Position numbers and translations under genes: made by a program
DNA from: Takifugu bimaculatus
Lineage: Eukaryota > Chordata > Actinopteri > Tetraodontiformes > Tetraodontidae
Length of the DNA stretch: 64,000 nucleotides
Reading direction: 5' to 3'
NCBI GenBank assembly: GCA_004026145.2
Contig: CP034977.1
Span: 2,204,543-2,268,542, forward strand
Part shown: positions 44,862 through 59,800 of the stretch, piece by piece
Numbering within the stretch: position 1 is the first letter of the stretch
How the letters are laid out: each line of letters opens with the position of its first letter
The notes under the pieces: model-generated
Told to the model about the DNA's origin: nothing
Database searches by the model: none
Seen by the model: only the letters and a program-made list of their open reading frames with translations

Positions 44862-47800
44862 TCACATGCCAGAATCTGGAGATGAATCCGATGCCTTCCT
44901 CCGTATCCAAATATGATCATTCTTAGTTTCCTTTGGGTTGTAATTGTCATCCTCCACCATTTCGGGGACTGAAGGGGACTTGAGGCTGTCATCCTCGCTC
45001 TCTAAGGACAAAGCTGTGACGGAGGTCTCCAGCTCGGCCTCTGAGCACAGCGCGCCGGGCGTCCGGGCAGACTGCTCGTCCTCATCGCTGAGGATGTCGG
45101 TCTCCTTCACCTCTTCTGGATCTTCATATTCTTCGAGGTCAAACTGCTCTTCCACCCAGCGGTCTGTGTCACTGGCTGACTCCGACCGCTGATCCGGTTC
45201 ACCTTCCTGCTGCAGTGGGTCTGAGCCGGCTTTGTCTGGGGACAATAGGTTCTGATCCGGCTCGACGTCAAAAGCAATGTCTGTGTCAATGGTGAAACGA
45301 TGGCGGACTAATTTCCTCCTGCCCAGAGTCCTTGTAGGGGCGGATGCTGCAAACAACAGAGGTCAGAGTTTTGATTGAGAGGTTTTGATATTTTAGGGCA
45401 GATATTTGTCATCACTCAAATAAATACAACATATTATAATTATATTGATAGAGGTTCAAATTTTGTCATGACAGGAACTTTTCAAATTTGATTGCACAGA
45501 CTGGTAGTTTGTGAAATTGACATTAATGTCACTAAATGCACCAATGCGATTGGAAAGGGACCGTGTTTTAGCTCTTTATGTTACACCAACATGGCCTATC
45601 AATGTACAGACACAAAGTCAGAACTGGGACACATTGGCCTACAGGCTGAAAGCAGCCAGAGATGAACAGTTACCTGCTCTATTTATGGCAGGACGGGCTC
45701 CCTTCAGGGCACAAAGACGCTTTCCTCCAAAGGGGACATATTGCTGGCTGAGTGGTAAACTCTCTGTTTTAAGGAGTTGTCTGCGGTGCTTTTCTCTCAA
45801 GATGGAATGGACCGTCTTCAAAAAGTCTTTTCTACTGTCTGGAGAGCTGCAGGACGTTAAGAAAGGGTTTTAGTTTGTCTCCGTACAAAACAGAGGATAG
45901 GATGGAACTGGAGTAATCTTCCATCAGCAGCAGAATCTAGCATCCACTCCAATAGAACCTTACCTACAGCACAGCTGAAATGTCCTTTCTGGTCGTCCTT
46001 CTGACTCAGACTTTGTGTGGACAATTTCACACACAGCTGAGGTCTCACAATCTGAGGAAGAAAACAACTCTGGTATGATACGTGTGATATTAGTCACACG
46101 GCACAGTGTCCAAACGCGTAGTGTAATTTTCTTAAGCCCAGTGCAGAATATTGTCTCCGATGATCCTACCTGCGTTTGCCAGGGGCCTGATCTGGAGGGC
46201 ATCTGTTGGAATCATGTGACGGAATCGGAAGGGGTCTTTTTCCTCTGAGGATAGCGAAGCCCGATGGGAGCCACCCTACAATGATTTAATCAGCAGCTTT
46301 ACTACACATCTGTGAACCACTGGACAACAATTGCGAAGCACAGCTCGGCTGTTAGAGGAAAATGGCTCTTTCTGATAAGAAACATACCATCTTCTTTTTC
46401 TGTTTGGATCCGTCCTTGCAGACGAAGACAACTGCCGTTTTGAACACTAAATATGAAAGCAGAAAAAAAGAATATTGGTGATCACAGAGAGCTTGATGAG
46501 ATGATGCAGACTCACAGAGGACACTCAAAACACACCAAATGCAGCCAACTGTGGCTCTTTCTTCCATTTTCCTAAGGAGGCAGGAGGATTGATCCACGTC
46601 ACACTTGTATGGAGAAGCAGATCGCCCATGGAAAGATCGACAACCTATCAAATGAACAAGACACCAGCAGTCCATCTTCTCCGTCTCACACAGGATGGAA
46701 AACAGGAGACGGGTGTTCCTACCTCTTTTTTTTCACCACTCTGCTCGAGGATGAGCTGATCAAAGACGGCTCCAAACTCCTCGTGGATCTTCTGCATCTC
46801 GTTGATGTGGCTGGCAACTTTGTTCATCGCTTTCATGGCAACTGCATACAAACGGCGCAATTCCTTCAATGGGATGTACCTGATTTAACCATGTTTGAGC
46901 CGTGTCCAACCTTATAACCAGCTCCTACCATCGAGGTGGTAATGCTCCTCACTGTCTGGGTCTGTGAGTGAGTAAAGCTCCTTTAGCAAGAGGGGGTACT
47001 TCAGTACCCTCTGGATGGGCTTGATCAGGTATGACTCCAGCGTGGAAGAGTGCTGCTGTTTGGGGTTGCGCTCATCTAAGAAGGCCTTGAAATTTGGGTC
47101 CGATTTGGCTGGAATGAACAAGAAAAGAATTAATGGACATCATTTAAAATTACATGTAAAGAAGGTTTATGCTTGCCAGATGATTCTGTTTAGTGTTTTA
47201 ATTCATTTGATCTATAGTAACTGTACTAGACAACTGTGGCAGATAACCTTTACTCACCCTTTACAAGGACTTTTGGGACTTTGGTGTGACTGGCGCAGAA
47301 AGCACTGTAGATTTTGAACCGGTCTGCATAATACAGGAAAGAGCCTCCCAATGAGAAAAGGATTTTCTGTCAAAAGGTTAAGGGGAAAGATAAGTATTTT
47401 TTGTTGTGTTCTTGAATTTTATACCAAAAACAGACACCACACCTTAAACTGTTCCACTCTCTCTAGCTTCTCAAGATCTGGAACAAGTCTTGTGCCGTCT
47501 TCCAGGGTCTTAAGAAATTCCACCTGGAACTCCACCATTTCCGGCAAGTTCCCAAACAGTACATCCAACTGAAACAGACAGATTTGAATGGGAGAAATAA
47601 ACCTTAAGTTTCCCGTTTTATACATTTCTGTAAGACATACATTTGCATTTAATAATTACCTCATCCTGAGTGAGGAAGGTCTCTTTCTGCAGTGGGTTTA
47701 AGTATCTTCCAATGAGGCAATTTAGATCCTAGAACAGAAAACTCAAACTTATATCTTATAAATCATTACACATTTTACACACTACCTACATCAGCATTAA

Positions 47801-50800
47801 AAGTAGTGCCAGTGTACCACATTTTATTCCCATTAGTAAATCTAAACCTTTCTGGCAGAGCTCTTAAAGTCCACAGTATTATACAATTGCATTGGGAAGA
47901 GTCTGCAAACTCCATAAACTGCATCGATTATTAACTTTGGCCACACAGCTAAAGTAAAACCGTCCCTTCTAAAAGGAACAAACACAACACATAAATGCAT
48001 AAAGCAAGAAAAAAAAAGGCAGCACTATTGGCCATTATGCAATAAGATGCCCTCTTAAACCCGATTACCACGCTGAGCATTTATCCTGGACAGAAAGAGG
48101 TTTGGCATTATTCAGGCACTGCACAGCTGTGACCTCCGCATATCTAATAGGACATCGATTGATGTTGCATTTTGCTACTGTTGAGGGATAATAGAACTGA
48201 GGCACACAGAAACACAGATCGATGCACAGCAGGGACACATGCACGCCTATAAAGCCCATCTGGCCATTAAACATCAGAGGAGCGGTACTAACTTTGACAT
48301 ATGTGCGTTCCGTCTCCACCAGCTCACAAATGACTTTGCGAAGCTTGTCTGCGTCGGACAGCTGCCGGGGGGTAGCGGGAGGCGGGAACGGCGAGTCTGG
48401 GCTAGGCGAAGAGGAGACGCAATCCGACGGATTCATTTCATGGAGGCTCCGACAAAACGCAGCCACTTGCTCGGTGCTCTGAAGATTTAAAGACAGGGAG
48501 GGAGAAAAAACACACATTCAAATGAAGGTCAATATTTTGAGCAATAGTCAAAGAAGCAGAACCTCAGATATGGATTTGCAGGTGTTACTTTCCACCTCCT
48601 GTTGTGCAGGAATTCATGACTGTACTGAGAGCGAGCCTGGAGAGCGGCAGCTCTGAAAGAGTGCACCAATTTGGTCTATTTTCAGTCGGTTATAACAATG
48701 ACTCTCCGCCTCCCTCTACTTCGTTCACATCCCTCTTTTCCCTGATGTTTTATTCCTACTGATGGTTTGGGGAAATGATTCATCACTTTCATCCAAATCA
48801 AAATAAACACACATATGTCTGTCTGTTCAATATGGGTTGCTGTGGAGACCGACGAAGATGTACACTGGATCTTTCTGGACGAAAATAGACCCACTTGAGC
48901 CCTGCTTTCATGCCTGAAATAATAGTGTTCACAACCGGCCGCAACACAAAGAAATTGAGTTGCAAATAAAAATGCACTCAAAGGACCACAATAGAAGCAA
49001 GCAGATATGGTGTAAAAACAGAGGTAAAGTTTCTGATGTCAAGAATGTATTTTCTACAGCATCGATTTAAACCAATCCTTACATTAGATGATGCAGCATA
49101 AACACGCAAAAAGACACCAATATCATTTGTATTTTTGCATAATACTCATCTAGAGGTGTGGACCTACATCACAATAAATAATAGATATCACGAGTTTAAG
49201 CGATGATGTATGTAAAACTATAAAACATGCCACTAAAACTGTGCAACATTTTAATTGCAGTTAGTATATTAGCACCAAGCCAATATACCATCATCAAGAT
49301 GCCGTTAAATACCCAAAGAGAAGTACATTAGGACAGTAAAGATGTGATGAGTGGGGCAAAACTTACTGCAAGAAAAGGAAGTAAGTAAATAAATAAATTC
49401 CCGCCTGTTTGATGGTGCAGCTAAGCTCCGACCGATACTCAGCAATATAATCAATAATCCACTTCTACACAATTGGTCTCAGATCGCAGGTAAAGTTACA
49501 CAGGGTGAGCTAGTGCATGCACAGCTGGCCAGCACTGTTTGTAAGCTCAGGGTGTCTGGACATGTATTAGAAAGCTCTCCCCCACGCAGAGAGGTTTGTT
49601 TAGACGCCCCGTTGAGTCTTTCATTGACCGCGGGGGTCATTCTGCAAAGCAGTGTTTACATGCACCGCCACCCGTCCGCCAGTACACGTTGAGTGAAAAG
49701 TCACAAAGCAAAGGGCTGATAAATGAAGACCACAGCCACCTGCCAGATCAGGTATAACAGTATCTGTAAGAGCAAGCCAGGTATGGAAAAGCAATATAGA
49801 AAAGGTATCTTACCAGATGAAGCATGTCATAGATAGAGTCTGAGGAGCGTTTCCTGTGCTTCCACTTAAGGACAGACATAATCAGGTACGGCTGCACTGT
49901 CTAAACTTCAAATATCCCCAAAGATTCCTGGTTTTGTAGAATTAAATCAACACTGTTTCTCTGCAGCGTTTTGCAAACAGAGGGTGCTTTGGTGCTTGTG
50001 ATGAAGGATGAGTGAAGCTGCACAGCCGCCTCCTCTCCGCCCACCAGTACTTACAGTCTTCCAACTCCCCCTTTGCCTACGGAGTCTGCTACAGTTATGT
50101 CACTGATATTCTCTCTCTCCATTATCTACAGGCTGGGCAAACTCAGGCACACAGTGTAAGTGTGAAGATCTGGTAAACTCCAACAGCACTGTAAACTGTC
50201 CAGACCAGAGCGACAGAAAGGGATCAGGGGGGAAGGACTCTCCTCCACAAGGCTGCAGTGGAGCATGATTGGTTGGGTCTGCCTCACCACAGTAGAATAT
50301 AAATGTAGGATTTTTAAGGCTAGGGGAGGAGTGATGAGGAGAGAGCAGGAAAACTGGGGGAGGCTGAAGAGGAACATGAGTACAGGGAACAGCATGTGAG
50401 GCAGCTTTTGGATAAAGAGTGTTGGGACCTGCCAAAGAATATTTAAAGCATAACATACTGAGTGAGGGTTCAAAAGCTTACATAGTACATATTCACACAA
50501 TCCTGCATGAAGTCCAGAGCTTCTGTAACTCTTCTACATTTTAGTTTCTCAAGTTCTCACACGGGAGGGGCTAAACGACACCACGATCAAAAGGCGAGTG
50601 CCCGGTGGAGCATATAGCAAACTAGAGTTGTAGTGGTGCTTCCAAACACAAAAAATGATGCCACCAGTTTAAAGGCTTGAAGAGTGCAACTGGGAAAAGA
50701 ACAAAATGGTTGTTTTATAAAGTACTTCCATAGCTGGTTAAGAGTCAAATACTCAGTTTACTCGTGTTTTTCTCCATTATGTCGGTCTTACAAAGTCCAC

Positions 50801-53800
50801 ACTTGATCACATTTCTACATGGTACCAATAATTGGAAATGCTTCTTTCCAACAAGCAGTTGGAAGGATACTCGGTCATCTCGCTGTACACAGACAGACGT
50901 GTGGAGCATAGCCAAAGCTCAGATTCCCAAACATTTGTGGCAATTAATTCTTTTGTTGCATTGGTAAATCTATCTGAGAATAATTATTGTTATTATATTA
51001 TGAACAACTATTCGTGAGCGGGTGCCAAGTTGATTTGAATAGCAAAATACAGCTGATTTAATCTTTTTTTTTAAACTGGGCCCTATTTTATATGGCAATC
51101 TGGTCTGAATAAGGCTTAGAAATCCTTTTCCTGCTTGAGTATTACACTGAATCTGCTAAATCTCATTTTAAGATTGTTCTCTGTATTTAATTTAGCATCA
51201 AATTGAAAACATCAATTTCCCACCAAATAAGGGAAGGAAGGAAGACACATTTAATTCTTACTCCAACTACATTGAGTAAAAACACTGTTACAAACATGAG
51301 GAGCTGGGGGCTGCGACAACGACCACACCAGAAACACACAAGAACGGGGGCAAATATTTGTTATTTGTCACCGACTCAGACTTTACATGTCACGACTCCT
51401 CACCTTTCTGCGCTCATCAAAGTCACCGAAGATCTCAGAGTCTTCGTCAAGGCAGTCTCCCAAGTTTTCAAGCAATAGTCCCACCCCATCCTCCAAGATG
51501 TCTTCTGCAATAAGGAGCACGCTCAGTTAATCAAGAACAAGATTGTCGTTCTTCATAGGGTGGTTTAATAAATGACCAGGAAGAGAATCTGCCTGGCCAT
51601 TTTAATTAAAAATACATGATTTATATCGAATGAAATCCTTATCTTACTAATGAGGCTGCAAAACATTCCTGAGAGACTCCTGTCCTCCCTAACTGATGTC
51701 TTGTGCATTTGCTAAATGGATGCAGCATCATTGTGAATAATTACAGGACATGGCGACTATATTGAAAACAACTGATAACGCTGAGATACCAAACTGATAT
51801 TTAGGATTTTGGCCTAAAGGTTTCCACCAACGACGGGATCAGGGATTTTGCTGTGGCGCATAATGATGGGTCTGGAAGAACGGCTCACCTTGACTCTGGG
51901 AGAAGATGTCCGTGTAGAGATCTTCCTCTTTGTCTGAGCGACGTGGTGGCAGGTAGCAGAGCTGACGGCGGTCCACGGAAGGCAGCGTGTTGACCGTTAA
52001 AGTCAACGAGGCTTGGGAAAACGCTGCCTTCATGTCAGAGAAGTTCAGGCTGTCCGAGTCTTTTCCATTCAGCTGAAGTATTTCATCCCCGGCATTCAGA
52101 CCTGTGAAGAAGGGGCACAATCAGCTGTGATTAAACAGAAAGACGTTAGTGTCACTTACACATCGTATAGAGAAATTAGTTTTCTGAATTTAACCCACAG
52201 CCCTGACTGTGCAATCTCTCTGACCTCTGGGCCAGACAAACACAGACGATTCACTTCCATGATTGGTACCATGGTAACAAAGCGTTAAGTGTTTCGTTCA
52301 TGGTACACTGCCAGTTATGTAATATACACTATAGCACCACAGCTGGTCTTAGTAAAGATACCGTAATTACGTCTGTGTAAAATCTCAGTCATCCAGGTCA
52401 TTGTATCCAAGGTAGTTTTCTCTGTCAACTGGACTGGGTTTCTTCTCTTGAAGACGTTTCGAAGAAGGCTTCTTCAGTTCTGAAATCGCTGGGGAGAGCT
52501 TGAAAATATATAGCCCCTGTGGACCATTGCCATGTTAATGATAATGAGTGGTCACCTGAGAGTCGTTAGCAGGGTCGTTGGTCGGGTCGTTCACCTAGTT
52601 TTTGTTGAGGCGTCTCCCCTTTGTCTGCTGGATCACATGGTGATGAGCCACTGGGTCTCCTGGAATGGTGTGAATGTTTGTTTTGCTGTTGGAAGGAGTG
52701 GAGGACTGCATTGTATGTGGGTGATAGGAAGTGCCTCAGGCCACCACCTCTGTTCAAGGATGGTTTCTCCAATTTAACATGGATAGCTTCCTTGACCCCC
52801 CTTTCAAACCAGCGGTCTTCTCTGGCCAGTATCCTTACTTGGCTGTCCTCGAAGGAGTGCCCACTCTCCTTTAAGTGTAAGTGGACTGCTGAATCCTGAC
52901 CCGAAGAGGTGGCACGTCTGTGTTGTGCCATTCTTCTGTGGAGAGGTTGTTTGGTTTCCCCAATGTACAGTTCCTTGCATTCCTCCTGGCACTGTACAGC
53001 ATAAACAACATTACTTTGTTTGGGTCTGGGTGTCTTGTCCTTTGGGTGTACTAACCTCTGTCTGAGAGTGTTGCTGGGTTTGAAATGAACCGGTATGTCG
53101 TGTTTCTGGAGGATCCTCCTAAACTTCTCCGAGACTCCAGACAGGTAGGGGATGGAAACGCTGCGGCGTTTGTTTCTCTCCTCCTCTCCTTTGCTGAGGT
53201 CTCGCTTTCTTGAGGTCCTGGTGAAGGCCCAGTCTGGGTAGCCACATGTTTTGAGAGCTGTCTTAATGTGGTCCTGTTCCTTCTTCCTGCCTTGGGATGT
53301 GGTGGGTATTTCTCTGGCCCGGTGTTGGAGAGTTCTGATCACTCCCAACTTGTGTTCAAGTGGGTGGTGAGAGTCAAACTGGAGGTACTGGTCAGTATGT
53401 GTAGGTTTTCTGTAGACTTCGATGGTGAGATTTCTGTCCTCAGTGATCTTGACTGCGCAGTCCAGAAAGGCCAGACTGTTTCCTTTTACATCTTCCCGGG
53501 TGAATTTTACATGCTCGTCTGTTTTGTTGAGGTGATCGGAGAACGCTTCCAATTCTTGTGTTTGAATTTTGACCCAGGTGTCATCCACATACCTGAACCA
53601 GTGGCTTGGCGCAGTTCCTGTGTAGGATGTCAGGGCCTGGGATTCCACCTTCTCCATGTATAGATTGGCAACTATAGGGGATACTGGTGAGCCCATGGCA
53701 CAGCCATGTTTCTGCCTGTAGAAGCCTTCTCTGTACTGGAAATAGGTGGTGTTCAAACACAGGTCCAGCATGGTGCAGATTTGGGCCGGTGTTAAGGTTG

Positions 53801-56800
53801 TTCTTTCTGTAAGGTTCTTGTCCAATAGAAGGTGCTTGTGGATGGTGTCTATGGCGCTGGCGGTGGGGATGCACGTGAAGAGTGACGTGACATCATAAGA
53901 TACCATAGTCTCAGGACAAGACACCCAGACCCAAACAAAGTAATGTTGTTTATGCTGTACAGTGCCAGGAGGAATGCAAGGAACTGTACATTGGGGAAAC
54001 CAAACAACCTCTCCACAGAAGAATGGCACAACACAGACGTGCCACCTCTTCGGGTCAGGATTCAGCAGTCCACTTACACTTAAAGGAGAGTGGGCACTCC
54101 TTCGAGGACAGCCAAGTAAGGATACTGGCCAGAGAAGACCGCTGGTTTGAAAGGGGGGTCAAGGAAGCTATCCCTGTTAAATTGGAGAAACCATCCTTGA
54201 ACAGAGGTGGTGGCCTGAGGCACTTCCTATCACCCACATACAATGCAGTCCTCCACTCCTTCCAACAGCAAAACAAACATTCACACCATTCCAGGAGACC
54301 CAGTGACTCATCACCATGTGATCCAGCAGACAAAGGGGAGACACCTCAACAAAAACTAGGTGAACGACCCGACCAACGACCCTGCTAACGACTCTCAGGT
54401 GACCACTCATTATCATTAACATGGCAATGGTCCACAGGGGCTATATATTTTCAAGCTCTCTCCCCAGCGATTTCAGAACTGAAGAAGCCTTCTGGATAGA
54501 AGGCTGAAACGTCTTCAAGAGAAGAAACCCAGTCCAGTTGACAGAGAAAACTACCTTGGATACCGTAATTACTCAGTGACTGGCCCTAGAAGCAAACTCT
54601 AATGTATTTCTTTCGACCTTGTTCTGAAGCCTTGACACCCCTTCAAAGGAAAACTAGGAGTGTGTACTGGCACCCAGGTTTCCCCCAGTTTTCTCACTAG
54701 CTGAAAGTCAAAGACGGAGGCTAAGTGTCTTTGACGAGATTTCATTTGATGAAAATGAAGAGTAATCAACCTTTGGCGAACGCTAATCCGCCCGCCTTCA
54801 CATCAGTGATGAAGAGCTGCTGTACTCTGTCCTCCTCCACCACTGAAATAGACAAACCTGGAGGAGGAAAAAGGAGAGAATAATCGGCAAAAGGAGGAGA
54901 AACGGCAAGCGCTTCAATAAAATCCTTAATAAGATTTATTCTGAATAAATGTAATATGTTTTTTTTAAATTAATTACAGCATCTTAAAACAAAACATAAA
55001 CATTATTACCCTGCAGTTAAACATGTGCAATGTCATAAAAGCCTCCTACCGTATCCAATCATGCAGGATTCATCTCTGTCAAACTGGATCACTTTTGTTA
55101 TTTTGGAACAGAGCTCAATTTCTTTAAAAAGCTGTGAAGAACAAATACCAGATATTATATAAACCATCGTACAAAAGCCTTTATTTATATTCAAGTGAGT
55201 GGGTTACTGACAGCAGAACGACAGCATTAATTTCGGGTATTCTTAGCAGCTTCGTGGAAAGTTCCAAACCGTCTAGATGCTGCTGGTGTCTGTGTGACTT
55301 AATTACATGGTGGTATACATGATGTAAAAATACACTTATGGAGGTTGTCTAGAAGTAGGTGTGTGTTTTGGTCAGAGTTCTTACAGGAAGATTGCGAGGA
55401 TTGAAATTTTCAAATGTAATCTCTTAGAGGCAATCATAATGTGACAAACCCCGGATGCTACTTTTATGTACGTTTTCCATGTTTATTTGACAAATAAAAT
55501 CCTGAATTGTTTAGCTGATAAAGAGAGCAGCCTACCAAGTCACACACATCTTCATCTGGTTTCGGAATATAGATTTTCACTTGGCTCTCCATGAGGAATT
55601 TGAGGCGCAAATAGTGCCTGGTGGGATCAAGATAATGAGCCTGCAAAAAGAAGGAAGATTTAGTACCAATGAACAAGACAGCGGCTTATTGGTGACTGAA
55701 ATCTGACATGTTGACAGGGACATTAACAAATGTATTCTTAATATGGTATCTTCATAGAGACCATTTCTAACTTCTGCTCAACCCAATTAGAAGGCAACCA
55801 GTTTATTAAAGTGCTCGACTGTATACAGCCTGGATCTGTTTACGGCCGTTACCTTGCAGATGGATTCCAGAACACAAAGTGCAGACTCCCCAGGTTTAAT
55901 GATGGTCAACACCGGCTGGTCATTTGGCAGACACACCCAGGATGGGGTGAGCTGGTCAGGGACCCACATGTCACTGTCTGTGCTGGGTCGTGTGAGGCCT
56001 CTCACATTTCCATCCTCACTTTTCTTTCAAATAGAAATGTCAGAAGACTCAGTTTTGGTTAATTATCGTTAGTTTGGATGCAAATTTCACTTGCAGCCTT
56101 TAACCAATTTGTTGTTCTACATTCCTCAATAGCTACTGTATATAATCCCTTGGCATATTTGGAATACAAAAGCTAAAACCACCCACTCATTCCCAACCTA
56201 CTGCTCACTATCTGTTAACAATAAAGGAATCTACTGACCGAGTGCTCCTTGGCAGGATCCACATGTATACTGTCTGCAGGGTTTTTAACTGGCTCTTCGC
56301 CATCAGCAAAGACCTGCTGGCAAAAAATGCCGTCAAGTGGTCTTATATGGAGTAGACATGAGGAAAAAGGGCAGGATTATAGGTATACACGGTTATGAAA
56401 CAGACCTGGTTGATACTTGGATGGGCTTTAGTTGTTTTCTTTGAGGTAGTGTCAAGACCCCAGAGAGAAGAGAATCTGCTCTTCCGTTTGCTGCAAGAAC
56501 GAGACATGGCCTGTGTTCGCCTTCTCACTCCAATCTCAGTGCGAGCCGCCACCTGAAGAAAGGCATATTTAGAAGGGGCTCAGACAAACAAGGTGGGACA
56601 CAGGAAAAATAAATCTTGGCCTTAATGTTACATGACATTTCTTAGAGTAACCAGCTCAGACGGGATGGCTCATTGATAGCAGCTAAACGTTTGAGGAAGT
56701 AAGTCAGAGGGATCAGAGAAATGCAAACGTGTCTTTTCCTTGCTTTAACAGTACTATTAGAGATAAAGAACAGAATCAGACGCATGAGGAACACCGAGCA

Positions 56801-59800
56801 AGGTAACAATAATGGATATCTGCTTCTTTCTTCTTCCTCTAATCAGTATAGCAGTAAAATGCAAAGTAAAACCAAATAAGCTGTGTTTGTGATAGAATTT
56901 CTGAATGTTCCAAGAAACGCTGGAAATGTATTATATGAGGGTGAGATCCAATTTAATCTGTTTAAGGAGAGAATCTTCTTAGCGTTATGTCAGTGTAATG
57001 CTTACGGAGATAATTAGTCCAATCAAAGGGTATGGATACAATACTTGTGTTTGCCAAGGGCCAAAAAAAACCCCATATATTTTCTGGTAAATGTGACATT
57101 TATAAACAAGTACTTTAAAACACACTTGTGAGGCCTCTAGTAACTAACTATTAAAGTAAATATCCTACAGCGTATCAAACAGTACTTTATAGATGCCTCA
57201 TTAAACTAAAACTTTCAATGATATTTACCAGAGCGTGGAAGGAAGAGACAGAGAATATACCCAGTCGACCCATTGCCAGCTTTGTGGGTCGACAGGCAAA
57301 GGCCAGGAGCCGTTTGGGGTTGGGCAGCTCTCCTCCCTGCAGACTAGCAAGGTAGCACCTAAAGCGGAAGAGATCCATGTGAAACTGCTCTAGGTTCTGC
57401 TCCCACAAAAAGATCTGCAAGTGAGAGGGAGAAAACAGCATAGCCAATTAGAATCTTCGACCAAAATGTGATTCCTTCCCAAAAGGCTCTGCTTACATTT
57501 TGCTGAAAGTGTTGCCATTTATACTCTCTGTGGATGCTTTGCCGCTTACTGTGGCAGGAGAACAGGATTACTCGCTGGGCCCTCCCCAGTCATGGGTCTA
57601 AACTGTTCTCAACACCATAGCAGAGGACCCTGTATCACTGCCAAGTAGCCCCAAAACGTGAAAAGGAACAATACTGCACATTCCACTGGCAGACAGAGGC
57701 TGAGAGCAGTTCAGCTTTCTAAGGAGAAGGCCTATATTCATTCAGCTCTGGATAAGATGAACCCTGACACTGCCAAACACAACCAACCAATCAGTATCAA
57801 CTGGATACACAAAAGCTACTTAAACTGGATTCTCGCTGCATTATTAATGACAACATTGTTTTACAAAAGCCATCTGGTTCTGGTTGATGCATCCAAACAG
57901 AATATGTGTGGACTTTCTTCTCCATCTTTTCTTGAATCAAAACACCTCAAGACATTAAAATTAAAATGTTGATGAAATTTGTAAATCCTTGATTCCATGC
58001 TGTACTGAAAATGTAGCGGTAAAACACCTTCCTTTTACTTCTGAGCGGGATGTTTACAGTATTTATCATGGACTTCTTCAGGTAAACACTTTACTCTAAA
58101 GTGGAAAAAAGGAAGTACCTTAATGTTTTATTAAAAATACAGATATTGCACAAACTTTGGTTTCCAAATGTCGCTGTGCTCATGAACTAAGATAATGAAA
58201 AACATTCTTTTTGCTATAAAACAGTTTGATAATGCATCTTTATCTATGTTTATCCTAAAGCAGCTCTCCCACCCTGCTGGAAAAAAAAGTTCTGTGACTC
58301 AGTAAGAGGAACAGCAGGAGGCTGATGGCAAAAGCTCTTTTGCAAAATCAAAGTTGATGAGACTGGGAGTTTTTTTCTGTTGCTTTATTATGACAAATGT
58401 TGGATGCGACCTTTTCATCTGTATGTGCTTGTTCAGTTCCTCATCAGCCCAAAACACTTCAGACTTCACTACAAAACCCCGTCTCACATACAAGGGTAAA
58501 TTGTACATGTTTGCATTGCCAGAACTACAAGAACATTTATAGAAAATGTAAAAAAAAAACTATTGAAGCCCGTCCAAATAATTCCATACAGCAACCCAAC
58601 AAGTTGGCACGAACCGAGCAGCAGCAAAACAAGGGGAAATTAAGCTTACTTGATCCAGGATCGTTTTCCTCTTCTTGGTGTCAGTAACAGCTGACAGCTG
58701 CATGTCCCCCATTTTCTTCATCTTCTCATCCATGTCTATCTTCTGTTCCAGTTTCTTGATTTCAGCACGAAGCAGACGCACAGTATCCTCCCTGTGGTGT
58801 AGACGAGCGACAGCAGTCGCGCACGCTGAGTGAATGGCTGTTATCCAGTTCTCCAACTCTGTCTGGCTGCAGGTCTGTGCAAGGACAAATGGAAAAGGTC
58901 AGAGGTTAAACAACAAACCAGACTCACAGACAACAGTCAGAGATAGAAGGGCCCTTTCACAGCTTTTCCTGGGCTAAATCACTAATATAGCAACCCCTAT
59001 TAAAAAGGAAGACACGGTGAACGAATAAAAATCTATGGAAGCACTGACCATGTGTTTGCAGATCAGATGACACTGAGGCCGTCTCTTACCTGAAACAGAT
59101 AAGCGTCTCCCAGGGAATTGCTGAGACAGAACACAAAGTCTTTTTTCGGATGCTCGGGGACAGCCTGGACAATACTGTTTTCTACCCAGATGGCATGCTT
59201 GGGAATACTGTTGTTGTCAATTCCAGATCCGCCATCGGATTCATAAAGAAATAAAGTGCAGCCTGCAAGAAAAGAAATTTCCTTACTTCACTATACAGTA
59301 CAGTGGTATCCAAACTATTTTATGCTCCTTTTTCATGCAAAATAAGTCTGCTCTCCAGTGGCCAACATTAAGAATTGCAAGGCTGTCTTGCAAAGGAAAA
59401 TATTATAAGCAGAATGATATTGATATGGTTAATCAAAATTTAGATGTATTATACAGTTATTGCAGTAAGGATTTTAAACACAGTATTTACGAAGGAGCTT
59501 AATATACTTTCATTAAAAACTCCAACAGAAGCACAAATGCGGCCCGAGTTTTAGGTTATAAATGCGCTGAAGGGATAACAAACCTTTGAGGGAAACCCAG
59601 TAACTCTTCCACTTGCGCCGTGTTGCAGATTCCACTTTCTTGCTTTTTTTATGTACAAGGAAATTCTTGACAGCAAGCCTACCAGCTTTGCGCACCATTC
59701 CCTGAGCAATGCCAAGCACAGGGTCAGACTGGTAGGTGGAGCTCATAGTACTGTTCTCATCACTTAGGGCAGACCCCGCCTCTTCCAGGCTCTCCGTCTG

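Noticed and set aside
53914..54029. N-terminal 40 residues of the 487-aa Penelope frame
   Set aside because: They read the inverted arm in antisense and have no RT homology; real homology starts at the arm junction.
54480..54520. Hammerhead ribozyme in the Penelope 3' region (GAAACGTC context)
   Set aside because: Such ribozymes are known in Penelope elements, but the conserved CTGATGA core is not intact here in either arm.
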